The notes below the pieces were generated by a model. The model was given only the letters and a program-made list of their open reading frames with translations. It was not told the DNA's origin and did no database searches. Below, piece by piece: positions 1 to 11,908 of a stretch of DNA of 64,000 bases. Made by a program: the position numbers and the translations under genes. The DNA comes from Jaltomata sinuosa (lineage: Eukaryota > Streptophyta > Magnoliopsida > Solanales > Solanaceae). The stretch spans positions 124,001-188,000 of the forward strand of contig QJPP01001533.1 in the NCBI GenBank assembly GCA_003996215.1, in the 5' to 3' direction. How positions within the stretch are numbered: position 1 is the stretch's first letter; each line of letters opens with the position of its first letter.

Positions 1-640
1 GATTTTCACACGTTGAACTTCACTGTGTCATCGTTCAACCTGAAAGTTAACTCGTTGCTCTCCATATCTACCAATACTCTTCCGATTGCTAAGAAGGGTT
101 GTCCCAGAATAATGGGTACTTCAAAGTTTACCTCGCAATCTAAGATCACGAAGTCTGTCACAAATATGAACTTCCCCACCTTTACAAGCACGTCATATAA
201 AATGCCTACCGGTCGCTTAACCGATCTATCAGCCATCAGCAGCCTCATATTAGTTGGCTTGGGGGGTCCTTAACCCAACTGCCGATAAATAGCTAGCGGC
301 ATCAAGTTTATGCTAGCTCCCAAGTCGCAAAGTGCTTTTGCAAAATTAAACTCCCCGATGGTGCTAGGAATAGTAAAGGCACCAGGGACTTCTTTCTTTT
401 GGACTACCAACCTTGATGAGATGGCGCTGCAGTGGTGGAGGTTATCCTCCAACTCAAACTCACTGACCTCTTCTTCGTGATCAAGTCCTTCATGAACTAG
501 GCATAACCGGGAATTTGCTTAAGCGCATCCACTAGAGGGGTATTTATAAAAATCTGCTTAAGCATAGATATGAATTTGTGGAACTTTCCTTCTTCCACCT
601 TCTTCTTTATCCTATGAGGGAATGGAGGAGGAAGCTTTGG
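1..640 (-). pseudogene. Retrotransposon aspartic protease region (Athila/Tat pol start)
   Basis: The minus strand reads as a long, nearly continuous translation. A PPFPHRIKKK-like segment near 620 leads into EGKFHKFISMLKQI near 570, then the retropepsin-type core with CDLGASINLMPLAIYRQLG at about 270-330, and a second half with VPIILGQPFLA near 100. In this lineage the active-site triplet is normally DLG or DLGAS rather than DSG, so the motif is family-typical and not a loss. There is a stop in the YA*FMKDL segment near 500, and a stop after KFNV near position 6. The role in an intact element is to cleave the Gag-Pol polyprotein; this copy cannot make a full protein. Confidence 0.8.
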
Positions 641-2409
641 TATTTGCATCGGAAGTTTTCAACTTCCTTACTTTTCTTCTTAAGCACTTGAGTAGCATCC
701 TCTACCACGGTGGGTTTTTTAACATGTAAGCCCACACTCTCATCAACCACATTCTCATCACCTGCTAGATCTTCATCATCATCAACAGCTCTTTTCAGAG
801 TTTCAATTACCGGATGTGATTCTAATAATGTTTTACCGCTTCTCGTAGTGATCGCCATACAACTCCCGTCGTTCCTTGGGTTTTGTATGCTGTCACTCGG
901 CAAGGTACCAGTCTTCCTTTGATTTAGGGACACCAAAATTTGACTCATTTGTTGCTCTAGCTGCTTGATTGAGGTGGAATATGAATCCACCAACTGACTC
1001 ATTGATGATAATTCAGTTCTCATCTCCTTTACCCCAGAGTCAGTTGATTCTACCTTCAACAATATCATAGCCATCATATTCTCCAGTTTGGACATTTTTG
1101 TCTCATTACTAGCTCTTCCCCAATTTCCAAGTCATACGTACAACCCACCTCTATCAGCTTTATTCTTCCAGTTCCCCTGATCACAATCTCTGCAACCATC
1201 TTTTTCATAATAATTCTCCTTCTGGTAGTTTCGACCTTGATTTCCTTGGCCATTAGCCTGGAAACCCCCCAAAAAATTAGCCTCCTCATCAGACTCTGAC
1301 TCAACTGCTCTACCTTGGGAACCCACCGCTTTCACTTTCTCAATACCTCCTGACAACAAATGTTTTGTCAGTAGGTCCATTTGCGTCTTCAAATGGGCAA
1401 TGTCTTGGTCCCTTTCTTCCTCTTTTCTGCGTTGCTCCGCTGACATACCAACAACATAAATGCTAGAAGCTACCTCTATATCTCATGTATGCCAGGCTCT
1501 GTTTGTTTTGGTGAGCTGGTCCAGAATAGTTATGGACTCAATAAATGTGAGCCCCATAAATGCTCCACCTGCAGCATTATCAAGTGTCGGCTTGGTAGCC
1601 TAATTCAGCACTCTATAAAATGTCTGCATCAAAACGTTGTCTGTCAATTGGTGGTCTGGGCATTGAGTCAACTTTTTCTTAAACCTCAGCCAGGTTTCAT
1701 GTAGGGCCTCATGAGGTTGCTGCCTGAAATTTCTAATCTCGTCCCTCAACTGTATCATCTTGGAGGGAGGAAAGAACCTTTCTAGGAAAGCTCATTTCAA
1801 CTCACCCCAGGTTGTTATAGAATCTGGAGTTAGCTCTATCAACCATAGTGCTGCCTCATCAGACAGAGACAATGGGAACAACCTAAGCCTGATAGTCGTC
1901 TGACTCACTCTCGAAAGTTCAAATGACTTGCATATCCCCATAAAATTCATCAGGTGCCTGTTCGGATCATCGCCAGCCACACCTTGAAACACACCTTTCA
2001 GATTCAATAACTGGATCATCGTGCTGGTGATGTTAAACTTGGCGCCCAACGCTAATGAAGGAAGAACAATGGCTCCCGTGGAGCCAACTCCATCTAAATC
2101 AAGGTCATCATCATCATCCCAAGCAACTTGCCTTGGATGTTGTCGACCTCTACCTCTTTCTTATGGCCTTTGATCAGTGGGAGCATTATTGTTAACATTA
2201 TCCGCCGCTCTACCATCACCCACTGCAGCCTCATCATCCAACCCAACATCATCCTCAATATCATCAGCATTCAAATGTTGTTAGGCCTGCTGAGCTGCAG
2301 CGAGTCTTGTTGCCTCTTGTTGTTGTGCATTTATGTTTTGCCTTAAACTTCTAGCAAGCTAAGGGTCGCAGGGTAATATCGGTACACCCGAGCATCGGGT
2401 ACTTGGCAT
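607..2409 (-). pseudogene. Retrotransposon Gag (Athila/Tat), decayed
   Basis: An ATG at 2407-2409 (minus strand) starts a leader rich in Gln/Ala and then Asp. The retrotransposon gag domain follows: GAKFNITSTMIQLLNLKGVF near 2045, DDPNRHLMNFMGICKSF, RLRLFPLSLSDEAALWL and SITTWGELK. The next block, FFPPSKMIQLRDEIRNF and HETWLRFKKKL at 1650-1780, is in a different register or separated by stops. The C-terminal part has a coiled-coil-like MSAEQRRKEEERDQDIAHL, an Asn/Gly-rich nucleocapsid-like stretch and ITTRSGKTL near 840. Gag forms the virus-like particle and binds genomic RNA. At least four stops or shifts interrupt the ~600-codon frame, so it is a pseudogene. Confidence 0.8.
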
Positions 2410-2512
2410 GCACAACTATGTACCCTGTAGAAATCAAAAACAACAAATAAAAGTAAGTCAGGAGAGTATGACTAAGAGTCAACTAAACACACCAGACTTA
2501 ATGAACAATCGT

Positions 2513-2532
2513 ATTCCCCGACAACAGCGCCA
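2513..2532 (-). promoter_or_regulatory. Primer-binding site, tRNA-Asp type
   Basis: The minus strand reads TGGCGCTGTTGTCGGGGAAT. This matches the 3' end of plant tRNA-Asp(GUC), complement TGGCGCCGTTGCCGGGAA, with two or three mismatches. It sits 5 bp from the LTR end, as expected for the reverse-transcription primer site. Confidence 0.8.
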
Positions 2533-3032
2533 AAATTTGATATCGCTAAAGCATTAATCATTAGACGGGAGTTAAGAGTCTCGAATCCTCGTGGTTAATC
2601 TAGTTTACCCGGTTTTAATTTCTTAGTTCAAGCAAATCAAACCTAGGCATGTTCTAATGTTTGCAACCATTAGAAAACGTTAAACACACAAGATTAACAA
2701 CGTGAATGACATACGAGTTAAACCAAACGTTACCCGGAATCTATCTCGTCACTTTAGCCATGGCTCCCACAACCCTAGTTGTGGGAAGTTTATCCACTCA
2801 TGCTTGCAAAACAAAGGAAGAAAGCAATAATATTCATTATAATAAAAAGATATTCTTAAAATATAAAATCATGAGCTTCACTTTAATCCTTGATAAAATC
2901 CAAGCAACAATGGTGAAATTCCGAAGAACAAAACGATAGTAATGTTTTCCCTCTTCTTGTCGCTCATAAACTCGTTCAAAAGGTGTGTCGTATTATCTGA
3001 TAATAAATGATTAAAATAACCCTAACACTGGG

Positions 3033-3040
3033 TATTTATA
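3033..3040 (-). promoter_or_regulatory. TATA box in Athila/Tat 5' LTR
   Basis: TATAAATA on the minus strand. The homologous LTR at 62573-63870 keeps the same box at 63498-63505. A palindromic array lies about 50 bp upstream in the element's sense. Confidence 0.55.
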
Positions 3041-3087
3041 GTAGACTAGGAAATACAGCTCCAAAAATAAACTCGAAATCCCACTTC

Positions 3088-3440
3088 TTGATCTTGACGG
3101 CTTGCCTTGACGCCTCATCAGGCTGGTGACGGTTCGTCAGCTGAACCGTCACCCTTAACCAGTGTGCATTGTTCAACTGCCTCAGCTTGATGGCTTGTCT
3201 GACAGCCAGTCATAGGTGTGATGGTTCATCACACCAACCGTCACCCTTATCCAGTGGCTCCTTTGATTGTTGTTAGGCTTGACGGCTTGGCTGATGACTC
3301 GTCAACGTCATGACGGTCCATCAGAGGAGTCGTCAACCTTATCCATTGGGCTCTAGTCATTGGTCTTTGGCTTGGTGGCTTCTCTGACATCCCATCACAC
3401 TTGTGACGGTTCGTCAGGTGAGCCATCATACTTAACACTA
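3088..3440 (-). repeat. TGACGG/CCGTCA inverted-repeat array in LTR
   Basis: Many short palindromic units built on TGACGG...CCGTCA and GATGG...CCATC, for example GTGACGGTTCGTCAGCTGAA followed by CCGTCACC. They lie immediately upstream of the LTR TATA box in element sense. A shorter version occurs in the related LTR at 63560-63715. Confidence 0.75.
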
Positions 3441-3628
3441 GGGTCATCTTTGTAGCTCTTTTCATTCTTTTTCATCTTGTTCACTTTTCCTGCAAACACA
3501 ACATAAAAAACCATCAAACACAACAACTGTTGCTTGAAAACTCATGATTATTCTTAGTTAAAGGAGTCAAATGTGTCATATAATGCCGGCACATCAACTC
3601 AAATGTGTCGTAGAATGTCGACACATCA

Positions 3629-4101
3629 CTGGCATAGAAACTGGTGCTGGAACTGGTGGCAACTAGGCTGCCCTCGGGTCCACATGTTGCTGCTCTGGAG
3701 CGAACTATGGCTCATAGTTAAACTCGGGCCCTACCTCAACTCTAGCAGCTCTAGCAAGTGTCGCTGCTCTGGGGCGTCCACGACCCCTACCTCTACCATT
3801 GCGACCACCCCGACCCCTGGCTGGAGTCAGAGGTGCAGGGGCAGGAGGCTCTCCTCCGCCAGAAGCTGAAGATCTCGTATGAACTATTTGCGGAAGAGTG
3901 AACCAGAGTAAGTGAGATTTCCAGAAACTTTCAAGGATACTACGCACGAGATAGAAATAAGAAAGGTCCAATTTTTCCTAAGATGTCACTATAGCCTCCC
4001 GAAGATTGAGTATGGACGTCTCCGCCCCGATCCGCAGGACACTACTAGACATTGGATCCTATACCGATGACACCAATGAACCTAGGGCTGTGATACAAAA
4101 T
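3629..4101 (-). pseudogene. Ty3/gypsy 5' UTR and Gag N-terminal fragment
   Basis: Directly downstream (minus sense) of a degenerate PBS lies about 200 bp of leader, then a fragment containing GGGEPPAPAPLTPARGRGGR followed by an Arg/Gly-rich run. This is the low-complexity N-terminal Gag seen in Solanaceae chromovirus-type gypsy elements. The frame reaches the Athila/Tat LTR edge at 3628 and stops there, so the younger element split it. The rest of gag-pol lies outside the window. Confidence 0.65.
4086..4098 (-). promoter_or_regulatory. Degenerate primer-binding site, iMet-tRNA type
   Basis: The minus strand reads TTGTATCACAGCC, compared with the standard TTGGTATCAGAGC that is intact at 12956-12968. 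It lies three bases inside the LTR edge at 4102. Confidence 0.6.
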
Positions 4102-6583
4102 TGTCACGATCCAATTTCTCGGTCATGATGGCACTTAACCCCCCAGTAGGGGAACCAATCTCCGTAGCCTGGAACGGTTAGTAATGGGCCACATTCTATC
4201 AATTAAAATGGAAGAACAGTTTAATAAGCGGAATCAAGGGAACAAGATGAAGAAAATAGATAGAAGGAATAATATAAACAATACGGAAGATAAACCAATC
4301 CCAAAACCTAATATCATAGCGTATAAGAGTCGGATCTATATAAGGAGTACAAGGGTCCAAAATAATATATACATCATGTCTCCAAAGCTAAGAGAGTATA
4401 AATATATAAAAGACAAACTAAAGTCAAGCTTCGATCGCCAAGAGCTCACCCTCAATCTGGGATATCACAAAAGCAGCTCCTCGACGAGTCTCCATAAACT
4501 AACGATGATGGACCAGACTAGGATCTGCACCAGAAGATGCATAGTGTAGTATGAGCACCAAATGCGAAGCATAAAGTACCCAGTAGGTATCATAGGTCGA
4601 CTGGGCACATATAAGATAAAAGCGTAGTAACAGACAGAATAGAAGCATGTAGTCACGAAAATCAACAAAAAAGTACACAGGAACTATCCCAGAGGGAAGA
4701 CAACAGAAACAACATGCAAGGCTAGCAAGTAGAATATATACACAACAGGCACAGGTCATAGCTAGAGATGACGCACCTGGGATCCTTGCAAAAACAGCAT
4801 ATATATATACAAGTTTTAAGAAGTAGACGGTATACCGGTAACCTCAAGTATAAGGAATGGGAGAGAAGAGTAAAGATAGACATGCTCGGAAAATAGGAAT
4901 CAATAACCAAACTAATCATATCACTCTCAAAACCAGAACTAACAACGTTGCAGTATAATATCTCAAAATCACAACTGTTACAGGGGGTAGTATCATAATA
5001 AAGTAACAAGAGTCTACCTATAGTCCCCGGTTGCCCATACAACCGAGGAACGTAAACAAGTAAGAACAAAACCCTCCGGCATCCCATACTACCAGAGCGT
5101 ACAATCAACAAACAGTAAACAAGGGTGGTACCTCACACAGATGAATGATATGATGCCATGCTAAGTCAAGAGTGATAGTAGTATTGTATGTTACCCGCTT
5201 CCGGCGACCTATGAGGCCCAGAAGACAGGATCCATGGAAGGTCACACCCATATACCCCTACTACACCATATACCCCCTCCCTTCCGGCACCCGCAGCTCG
5301 CAGCCTCTTGTACAGAACGGCAAGATCCATGGAGGCCCCCGACCAACATACTAGATGCCCCGCAATCTCAAATCAATCCCCAAGTAAAATTGTCTGGAAG
5401 GTATCCAGGTCTAAAATAGTAAGTCCAATAGTTCTAGCACATGGGCCCGCCTAGTCCAGCATCACCTCAGAAACTGTAGTAAATAAGTCTAGCACTCGAC
5501 CCCGTCGAGTCCAGTATAAGTGAATCTAGTGATAAAATATCCTTTAAGACTCCCTTACCCCAAGAAGACCCATCAAAACGTTACCAAACCCTTTTTAGAT
5601 TATTTTTACCGAAAACAGGCCCAACGAGCCATGCAAGGTTTAGAAAATTAGTCCAGTAAGCCCGAAGCCAAAACCATAGTAAAAATCAAGAAGTAATCCC
5701 CTCTATCTATATGCATGGTGAATGGAATACATAATCACAACAGTTACCCCCGGCCTAGAGATAACCTATCGGCCCTACACGGGCTCCAATCGCTCTACAG
5801 CATAGATAGCCAGCATAATATCATGATAACGATTCTCGGGACTCACGGGCACCCCCGAATAAACCACCATCTATGGTCCAGAGTCAAACAAAGCCACACA
5901 GGACCATAAGAGTTATACAATCAACTACGGAGAATACTACACATAGCGTAGGAAAGAAACGAAGCGAATCATGGAAAAGCAGTCAAAGTCTGTGGTACCA
6001 ACCTAATAATCCAACCCAAGGATGCCAGCTAATACAATTTTATCCAATATATGCTAAGTCAAGGGATTTTAGACCGTAACCTACCTGTCATCTGACGACA
6101 AGCTGCCCGAACAACAACGTCCAAGCCTGAATCACTCTGAGAGATCCTGAATGATAATCAAACTATCACAAACATAAATAATACGTTAGAATGATTCCAA
6201 CGATACCCATATCTCTACAATTGTAGCTGGGTCAAAATTCGGGTCAAAAGTGGGCCCGTGGGGCCCATAACCTGAAACCAAAAATGAAAAGGAGCACGAT
6301 GATCACCACCCTCAAAGGTGTGAATGCACAAATTTTAGAGGGAAAATAGCCAAGGAATTGGCTCAAACCAGCCAACCCACAGAAGGAACAATTTGGGAAT
6401 CAAAGGAGATAATTTGATGGATTAAAGCAGATAAAAGTTACCAATTATGATGGAGGTACAATCAAGGCCAAGGAAATTGGCAACCCAACACCCAGAATTG
6501 GTCAATTATCGAGTTTGTACGAGTTTGGAGCTGTCAACAATGGAGAAAATGAGTTTTGGATGAAAGAGACGAAGTTGAAAAAC

Positions 6584-6591
6584 ATATATAC
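6584..6591 (-). promoter_or_regulatory. TATA box of gypsy LTR
   Basis: CATATATA-type box, just downstream (minus sense) of the CGCGATCGCG array at 6607-6806. Confidence 0.45.
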
Positions 6592-6606
6592 TGATCAGGG
6601 GTCCTT

Positions 6607-6806
6607 CATCGCGATAGAGAAGGGACCCTCGCGGTCGCGAGGACCATGCTGGCTAGACCATCGTGATCGCAGAGGCTAGCCACGTTGTCGCGAAGAACAA
6701 AGGGGAAGGGACATCATCGTTGTCGCGACAGGGGATGTCGCGATTGCGAAGCACAGTGAAACAGGCACTTCTTCGTGATCGCGACAAGGAGTCTCGCGAT
6801 CACGAT
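6607..6806 (-). repeat. CGCGATCGCG palindromic array in LTR
   Basis: Repeated variants of TCGCGATCGCGA at roughly 20-40 bp spacing, for example TCGCGGTCGCGAGG and TCTCGCGATCACGA. They lie directly upstream of the TATA box in element sense. The corresponding arrays are at 10303-10497 and 17545-17715. Confidence 0.75.
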
Positions 6807-7501
6807 TAAGGCCTGAGTCCTGCACCAGCAACAGCCAGAAATCTGCAACTTTTCCAAAACTCGACAGGGCATTTCGAGCATAATTGGAAATCGATATTCA
6901 AAAACCAATAATGCTAACAGAGTGGAAACGACGTTCCAGACTCAAATAAATCGATGAAACTTTCATACGATGGCATTTCGGAGAAATGTTGACCCAAGTC
7001 AACACTAACGAATAAGAACCCAAAGGCTCGAAATGAGCTCGGCTCACTCGGGACCCCGAACCAACCACCGTCCCAACCCAAACTCATCATTCCGGAGCTG
7101 ATGGAATTGTTGGATTTCGAATCCGACACTCCGATCATCGAAAGCCACCCAAAGCTACACTTTCAAGTCCAAATGGCCTGAAAATAGAGAAAATAACACA
7201 AAACCCACATCGGAAGTTCTTAGGCCTCAACTGAATGTCCAACTAGACCAAACTCAATATTTCGGAGCTAACGGAATGGTCAGAATTCAATTCTGAGCAC
7301 ATTAGCTAAGAATGTTGACTAAAGTCAACGATATTCTAAGTTAAAGCTCTAAAATAGGCAAACGACCAAAACGACCAAATGAATGACCAGGGCACCGAAC
7401 TACTGGTCCCAGCAAGCCATAAATGACTTGGGGCCACTACAGGTAAGCTCTAACAGTACAATGCATACGTAAACGCGAAGATGACCGGAAGGGTCATCAC
7501 A

Positions 7502-7838
7502 ACAGCGTGACAAAAAATTTATAGTGTATGGCATAGACTCAACAGAAATGTGATTACGATTAAACAGCGTGACAAAAAATTAATAGTGAAACAAAAAAAT
7601 TGAATCAAAAAATTGATATGTAAAAGAATGTAAAGAATTTGTACATATACGTAATATAAGATTGTATGTGCTAAGTACAAATAGCTTATAAAAATTGACA
7701 AAGTGCAAAACAAATAAAGAATAGAAGAATTAAGAAATTAATTTGTGTAAAAATATATAAATAGAAATACATCCCTCAATTAAAAAATCGAGTCTATCAT
7801 GGTTTGAACCTGGATTATCTCCAGTGGAGTCGCCATTC
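7502..7838 (-). mobile_element. Ogre-like leader sequence with PBS region
   Basis: The minus strand around 7819-7835 reads TGGCGACTCCACTGGAG, a sequence typical of the PBS region of Ogre-type elements, directly followed (plus sense, 7839) by TGTTGCACCC, which would be the LTR end. A 26-bp motif, ACAGCGTGACAAAAAATT plus WATAGTG, is repeated at 7503 and 7563. The 3.4 kb gypsy LTR abuts at 7501. No coding sequence was seen. Confidence 0.45.
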
Positions 7839-9159
7839 TGTTGCACCCTATTTTTACAAAGGTTAGATAAAGCACAATTTATGAACTCTAAAAGGATTTA
7901 ATTATTGTACAGAGTCGCCACCTAATTTTTAAAGGAAAAATAAGGAAACATGTTTGATTATTGATATGTATGACTCACAATTAGTCTGCATAAAGCAGTT
8001 TAAATCCTAGGTAAGAGTTCAAGTTATTTCAAAGTAAAGGGGTTAGACATCCTTCATAATCCACAAAATATGGTACCCGACTAGACTTTTTTTTTTCAAA
8101 AGAGGGAAGAGGTGAAAATTATTTTTGAAAAGTATAAATATGTACATTAAAAAGTATGTAAAAAAATAGTTTAAAATATGTGTGTAAAATGTATGGAAAC
8201 ATATATGAGAGTAAATAAAGAAGAGAATGTGAATATAATATTTATGAAAGAGTACGAAAATTCATATATAAGAAAATATATAAAGGAGTGTAAAATAATA
8301 TATATTATTAATATGAAAAGTATAAATGTGTGTTAACATAGAAGAACAAATACTACTACAAAATCTGTATGTGTAAGAAACTTATATCCAAGTACAAATA
8401 ATGTAAAGAAAAAATATATTGAAAAAAGGGATTTAGTAGTAAGAAAAAGGTATTTAACAAAAGAATATGTAAAGAATCATTTATAAAGATGAAAAAATAA
8501 TTATAAGAAAGATTTATTTTAAAAAAAAAGACGTCCTAATATTTGCGTAAAATGTGAATTAATTAACTAAATACCTAAGTTAAATTAATTTATTTATTGA
8601 AAGTATTTACGAGCCTAAGCGCGTAATAACGAATAAGAAAGTGAAGAGACACTCCCGCCCGATGCCACGAAAGTAAAGTTTTCACTATACATTATGTTTT
8701 GTACAATTGCAAAAATATAAATACAAGCAATGAATTTAGGGAGATCTTCAAATTTCTTTTAATTATCGTCTTCGAAAAAAATCTTTGTGAACCTGTACAA
8801 ACACTAAGTAAAAATATCAATAATAAATAAATATTTATAAAAATAAATTAAAGAAATAAGTATATGTATGTATATATAAAAAAATGTTATTATTGTGTGG
8901 GCTCAGATATGTAATTATACTAAATTATAGATATGCTATGGCTGCGAAGTATCGGTTGACCATCCGAGATCACCTCGCCAAGATACGAATCATAAAAAAT
9001 TTATTTCGTTTTTATAATATAAGGATTTCGTCATAGCCCAATTTTTTTCGCGACATATGTATATATGTATCCACCCTTTTTTATTGTGGAGGCCTCAAAA
9101 ATTGATGATTTTTTTTTTTGACCAATTCATTTTTGTTATGTATGTATGCGAGACTTTAA
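7839..9159 (-). repeat. Probable Ogre-like LTR, left part
   Basis: It starts TGTTGCACCCTATTTTTAC and includes AGAGTCGCCACCTAATTTTT at about 7911, a motif common near the ends of Ogre-type LTRs. The rest is A/T-rich with many short TATGTA-type words and no gene. The Harbinger-like element is inserted at 9160, so the host sequence resumes at 24548. Confidence 0.4.
9092..9119 (+). repeat. 27-bp direct repeat, left copy
   Basis: GCCTCAAAAATTGATGAT followed by a T run. The same 27 bp occurs at 24599-24625 on the other side of the nested insertion. Confidence 0.8.
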
Positions 9160-9617
9160 TGGCCTGTTTGGAAAGTCACCCTGATAATTGAATTTGGTGT
9201 AATTGGGTATAATTACACAGTCTGGCATGTTTGGTTGGCCAGGTCATTACTTGATCAGCAGGTAATTGAGTGCAATTGGCAGGAGGTAATTACACTCTCC
9301 AATTCACGGGGGAAGCAGGGGGAGAGGGAGCTGTGAATTGCTGGTAATTACATGGTGTATTTACAAGCTGATTAATTTCTAATTTCGTCCTTTATTTCTA
9401 TTTTTTATTTTTTCATTTTGATTTATTTTTTTATTTCTATTATTTTAATTTTTATTTTATTTTTATTATTCTCATAATTTAAAAAAATATATTTTTTATT
9501 TTATATTATTTATATTTCATTTCCTTATCATTTTCAAATATTTTCTGCTTGTGATTCCATGTAATTGTTCGTATTATCTATTTTATATTTATTTTATGTT
9601 TATTTTTTTTATTTAGC

Positions 9618-9622
9618 ATAAT
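9618..9622. repeat. Left target-site duplication (ATAAT)
   Basis: A perfect match to ATAAT at 23895-23899, which proves one insertion event for everything between. Confidence 0.9.
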
Positions 9623-10302
9623 TGTAATGACCCTTCCGGTCATTTACGTGTGTTCGCCTTTCTTGTATAGTTAGAGCTTTTCTGTAGCGGCTCTAAGTCA
9701 TTTATGGCTTGCTGGGACCGGTAGTTTGGTGCCCGGGCCATTTGTTTTGGTCTTTTTGTCCATTCCTGATTTTAGAGCTTTTAACTTTGGAAATCGTTGA
9801 CTTCAGTCAACATTCTTGGTGAACGTGCTCGGAATTGAATTCCGACAGTTCCATTAGCTCCGGAGCGTGGACTTTGGTCCAGAGGAACCTTTGGTCGGGA
9901 TTCAGAAGCTTTTCTGGTTGGAATTCCCTCTCATTCTGTGTTTTCAAGCCAGTTGGGCTTATTGGGTTGACTTTGGTCAACATTCGGAGAAGAAGGCCTC
10001 GGATGGAAATTCCGTCAGTGTCGTTAGCTCCGGAATGTCGAGTTTGTGTTAGTTAGTTGGTTGGTTCAGGTTCCGGATGAGCCGGACTCACTTTGAGTGT
10101 TTGGTTGGCATTAGCTAGTGTTGACTTGGGTCAACATTCTTCCAAAATGACCTCGTATAGAAGTTTTGGCGATTCCGTTGAGCCCGGAATATCGTTTTCA
10201 CTCTAATAGCACTATTGGTTTTTAAGTATCGGGTTCTGATTGTGCCTGGAATGCCCCGTAGAAGTTTTTGGTTGTTGCTGGTTTTTCTGCTTCTGGTGGC
10301 CT

Positions 10303-10497
10303 TCAGCACGATCGCGCTCCCTTAGCGTGATTGTGCTGGCCTGTGATTTCCCCTTAAGCGCGATCACGCTCCTTTAGCGCGATTGCGCTGGTCTGTGTTT
10401 TTCCCTTCAGCGTGATCGCGCTCCTGTAGCGCGATAGCGCTGGTCTGTGATGTTTCCTTCAGCGCGATCGTGCTCCTTTAGCGCGATAGCGCTGGCC
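10303..10497 (+). repeat. AGCGCGATCGCGCT palindromic array in 5' LTR
   Basis: About eight units of the self-complementary core GCGCGATCGCGCT at about 20-40 bp spacing, alternating with CTGGTCTGTG-type spacers. It ends about 15 bp before the TATA box. Confidence 0.85.
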
Positions 10498-10510
10498 AAC
10501 GACCAGCAGC

Positions 10511-10517
10511 TATATAG
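10511..10517 (+). promoter_or_regulatory. TATA box of 5' LTR
   Basis: TATATAG directly after the palindromic array, followed by a C/T-rich stretch that could hold the RNA start. In the 3' LTR the same place reads AATATATTTT. Confidence 0.55.
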
Positions 10518-11681
10518 TTTTGGTCCTTTCATTTTTCCAGCTCTCTTTATCTCATTTGTTCCCAACTCTAACTTGAAAATCCTCTCTACCAAATTGCTCC
10601 CATCAGTTCATAGCCTTGGGGAATCCATTTAGTTGGGAGATTTTACCTATTTCATTGGCAATTGGTAAGTCCTCTTCTTCCCAAAGTTACTTTTCCTCCA
10701 TTGTCACAAGACCTCCATTATTGCCATTTTCTAAAGCTTGGAATTTCCTTGAAGAATCTTCCCTCCTGATCTTTGCATGATCGTGGGTTCGGAGCTTTCG
10801 CTTCCTTATCTTGCCTTCTCATTGTGGTAAGTATCTTTTGGCTAATTTCTGAATTTATTTCTTGAAAATTCCTTCTTTAATTCTTGACTTGAGCGGGCTA
10901 TTTTGAGCCCCAATTATTGTCCGTTTTTGCTCAAATTTTGAACATGCGCTCTCGGGATGGTAAGGAACACATGTGTGTTCTTTGTTTTTGGTTTTGAGTT
11001 GTGTGGCCCACAGACCCATTTGTGACCCAGATTTCAATCCGGGTATGTTTATGGCATTATGGGTATCGTTAGTCTTGTTTTGACGTATAGATTATTGTGT
11101 TGATAGTTTGTGATTTGGAGCTTTCCAGAGCAGTTCGAGCCTGGGCGATGCTGTTACCGCAGCTATTCATCAGAGACTGGTAGGTTATAACTTTCCCTAC
11201 CTAGACTCTGCGTATATAGGCTATAACTGCATTAATTAGCATCCTTGGGCGGGTTGTTATAAGTTGGTACCCCAGACCTTATCCACCTTTTCTGTCCGTT
11301 TATTTCATATGCTGGTTGTAGTATTCGTGTAGTATTGTATATCACCCTTGCGGTCCTGTGTGGCCTTGTGTTGACACTGGAATATAGACGGTGGGTGATT
11401 TGGGAATGTCCACGAGTCCCAGACATAGAGATATCCTTTTAGGCTGGTTATGTCTGCTGAGTAGTTGTTGGGCCTGTGCAGGGATGATAGGAAATGTTTG
11501 TGAGCCGCTGGGCTAATTTATATTTGTGTACAAGCATATCATCCATGAAAAAGGCTTCCCTGCATGTTGTACTTTGGTTTTGGCTGCGAGCCACTATAGA
11601 TGGTTTTTCCTAAACTTGCATGGCCCCGGGGGCCCATTTTTGGTATAACCTAATGATGACATAGGATTTTGGATGATTTCA

Positions 11682-11908
11682 CACTTGATTTTTCTACTGA
11701 TACTAGGCTCTGCCGGGCGGAGTGCTACACTTGATTTTTCTACTGATACTAGGCTCTGCGGGGCGAAGTACTACACTTGATTTTCTACTGATACTAGGCT
11801 TTGCCGGGCAGAGTACTACACTTGATTTTCTACTAATACTAGGCTCTGCCGGGGGGAGTACTACACTTGATTTTCTACTGATACTAGGCTCTGCCGGGCG
11901 GAGTACAA
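11682..11908 (+). repeat. 45-bp minisatellite, five copies, in 5' LTR
   Basis: The unit starts CACTTGATTTTCTACTGATA and ends in a CTCTGCCGGGCGGAGTACTA segment that holds a small inverted repeat (CTCTGCC/GGGCGGAG). The 3' LTR has six copies at 22022-22293. The translated repeat seen here is a by-product of the array and not a protein. Confidence 0.9.

Larger units (their letters stand above)
1..3628 (-). mobile_element. Ty3/gypsy Athila/Tat-lineage retrotransposon, 5' portion
   Basis: Read on the minus strand, the order is 5' LTR (right), primer-binding site, gag, protease; the rest of pol lies beyond the left window edge. The lineage call rests on the gag block with RLRLFPLSLSDEAALWL, the TTRSGKTL linker, the protease motif CDLGASINLMP and the tRNA-Asp-type PBS. 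Several in-frame stops show it is decayed. Its right edge interrupts the gag start of the next gypsy element at about 3628, so it is the younger of the two. No TSD check is possible because the left end is outside the window. Confidence 0.85.
2538..3628 (-). repeat. 5' LTR of the Athila/Tat element
   Basis: The plus-strand left edge is TGATATCGC, next to the PBS. The LTR is homologous over most of its length to the LTR at 62573-63870: shared blocks include TTAAACCTAGGCATGTTCTAAT-type sequence, CTTTAGCCATGGCTCCCACA, and the TATTTATAG box. The right edge is ambiguous, because a 32-33 bp terminal motif ending in ACATCA occurs twice (ends 3596 and 3628) where the other copy has it once. The gag reading frame of the neighbouring element resumes after 3628, which favours that edge. 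Confidence 0.85.
4102..7501 (-). repeat. Ty3/gypsy 5' LTR, 3.4 kb, minus orientation
   Basis: In minus sense it starts TGTGATGACCCTTCCGGTCA (edge 7501) and ends GAGAAATTGGATCGTGACA (edge 4102), next to the degenerate PBS. It belongs to the same broad superfamily as the LTRs at 9623 and 18149, sharing the opening TGAYGACCCTTCCGGTCAT, the repeated GTTGACTTTAGTCAACATTC motif and the terminal GTGACA. It contains no host genes; the short ORFs inside are chance or LTR-internal. Confidence 0.85.

Noticed and set aside
4184..4549. A 121-codon plus-strand ORF
   Set aside because: It lies wholly inside a minus-oriented LTR and matches no known protein pattern.
11682..11908. A regular repeat array resembling a CRISPR array
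   Set aside because: The units are contiguous without unique spacers, and the context is a plant LTR.
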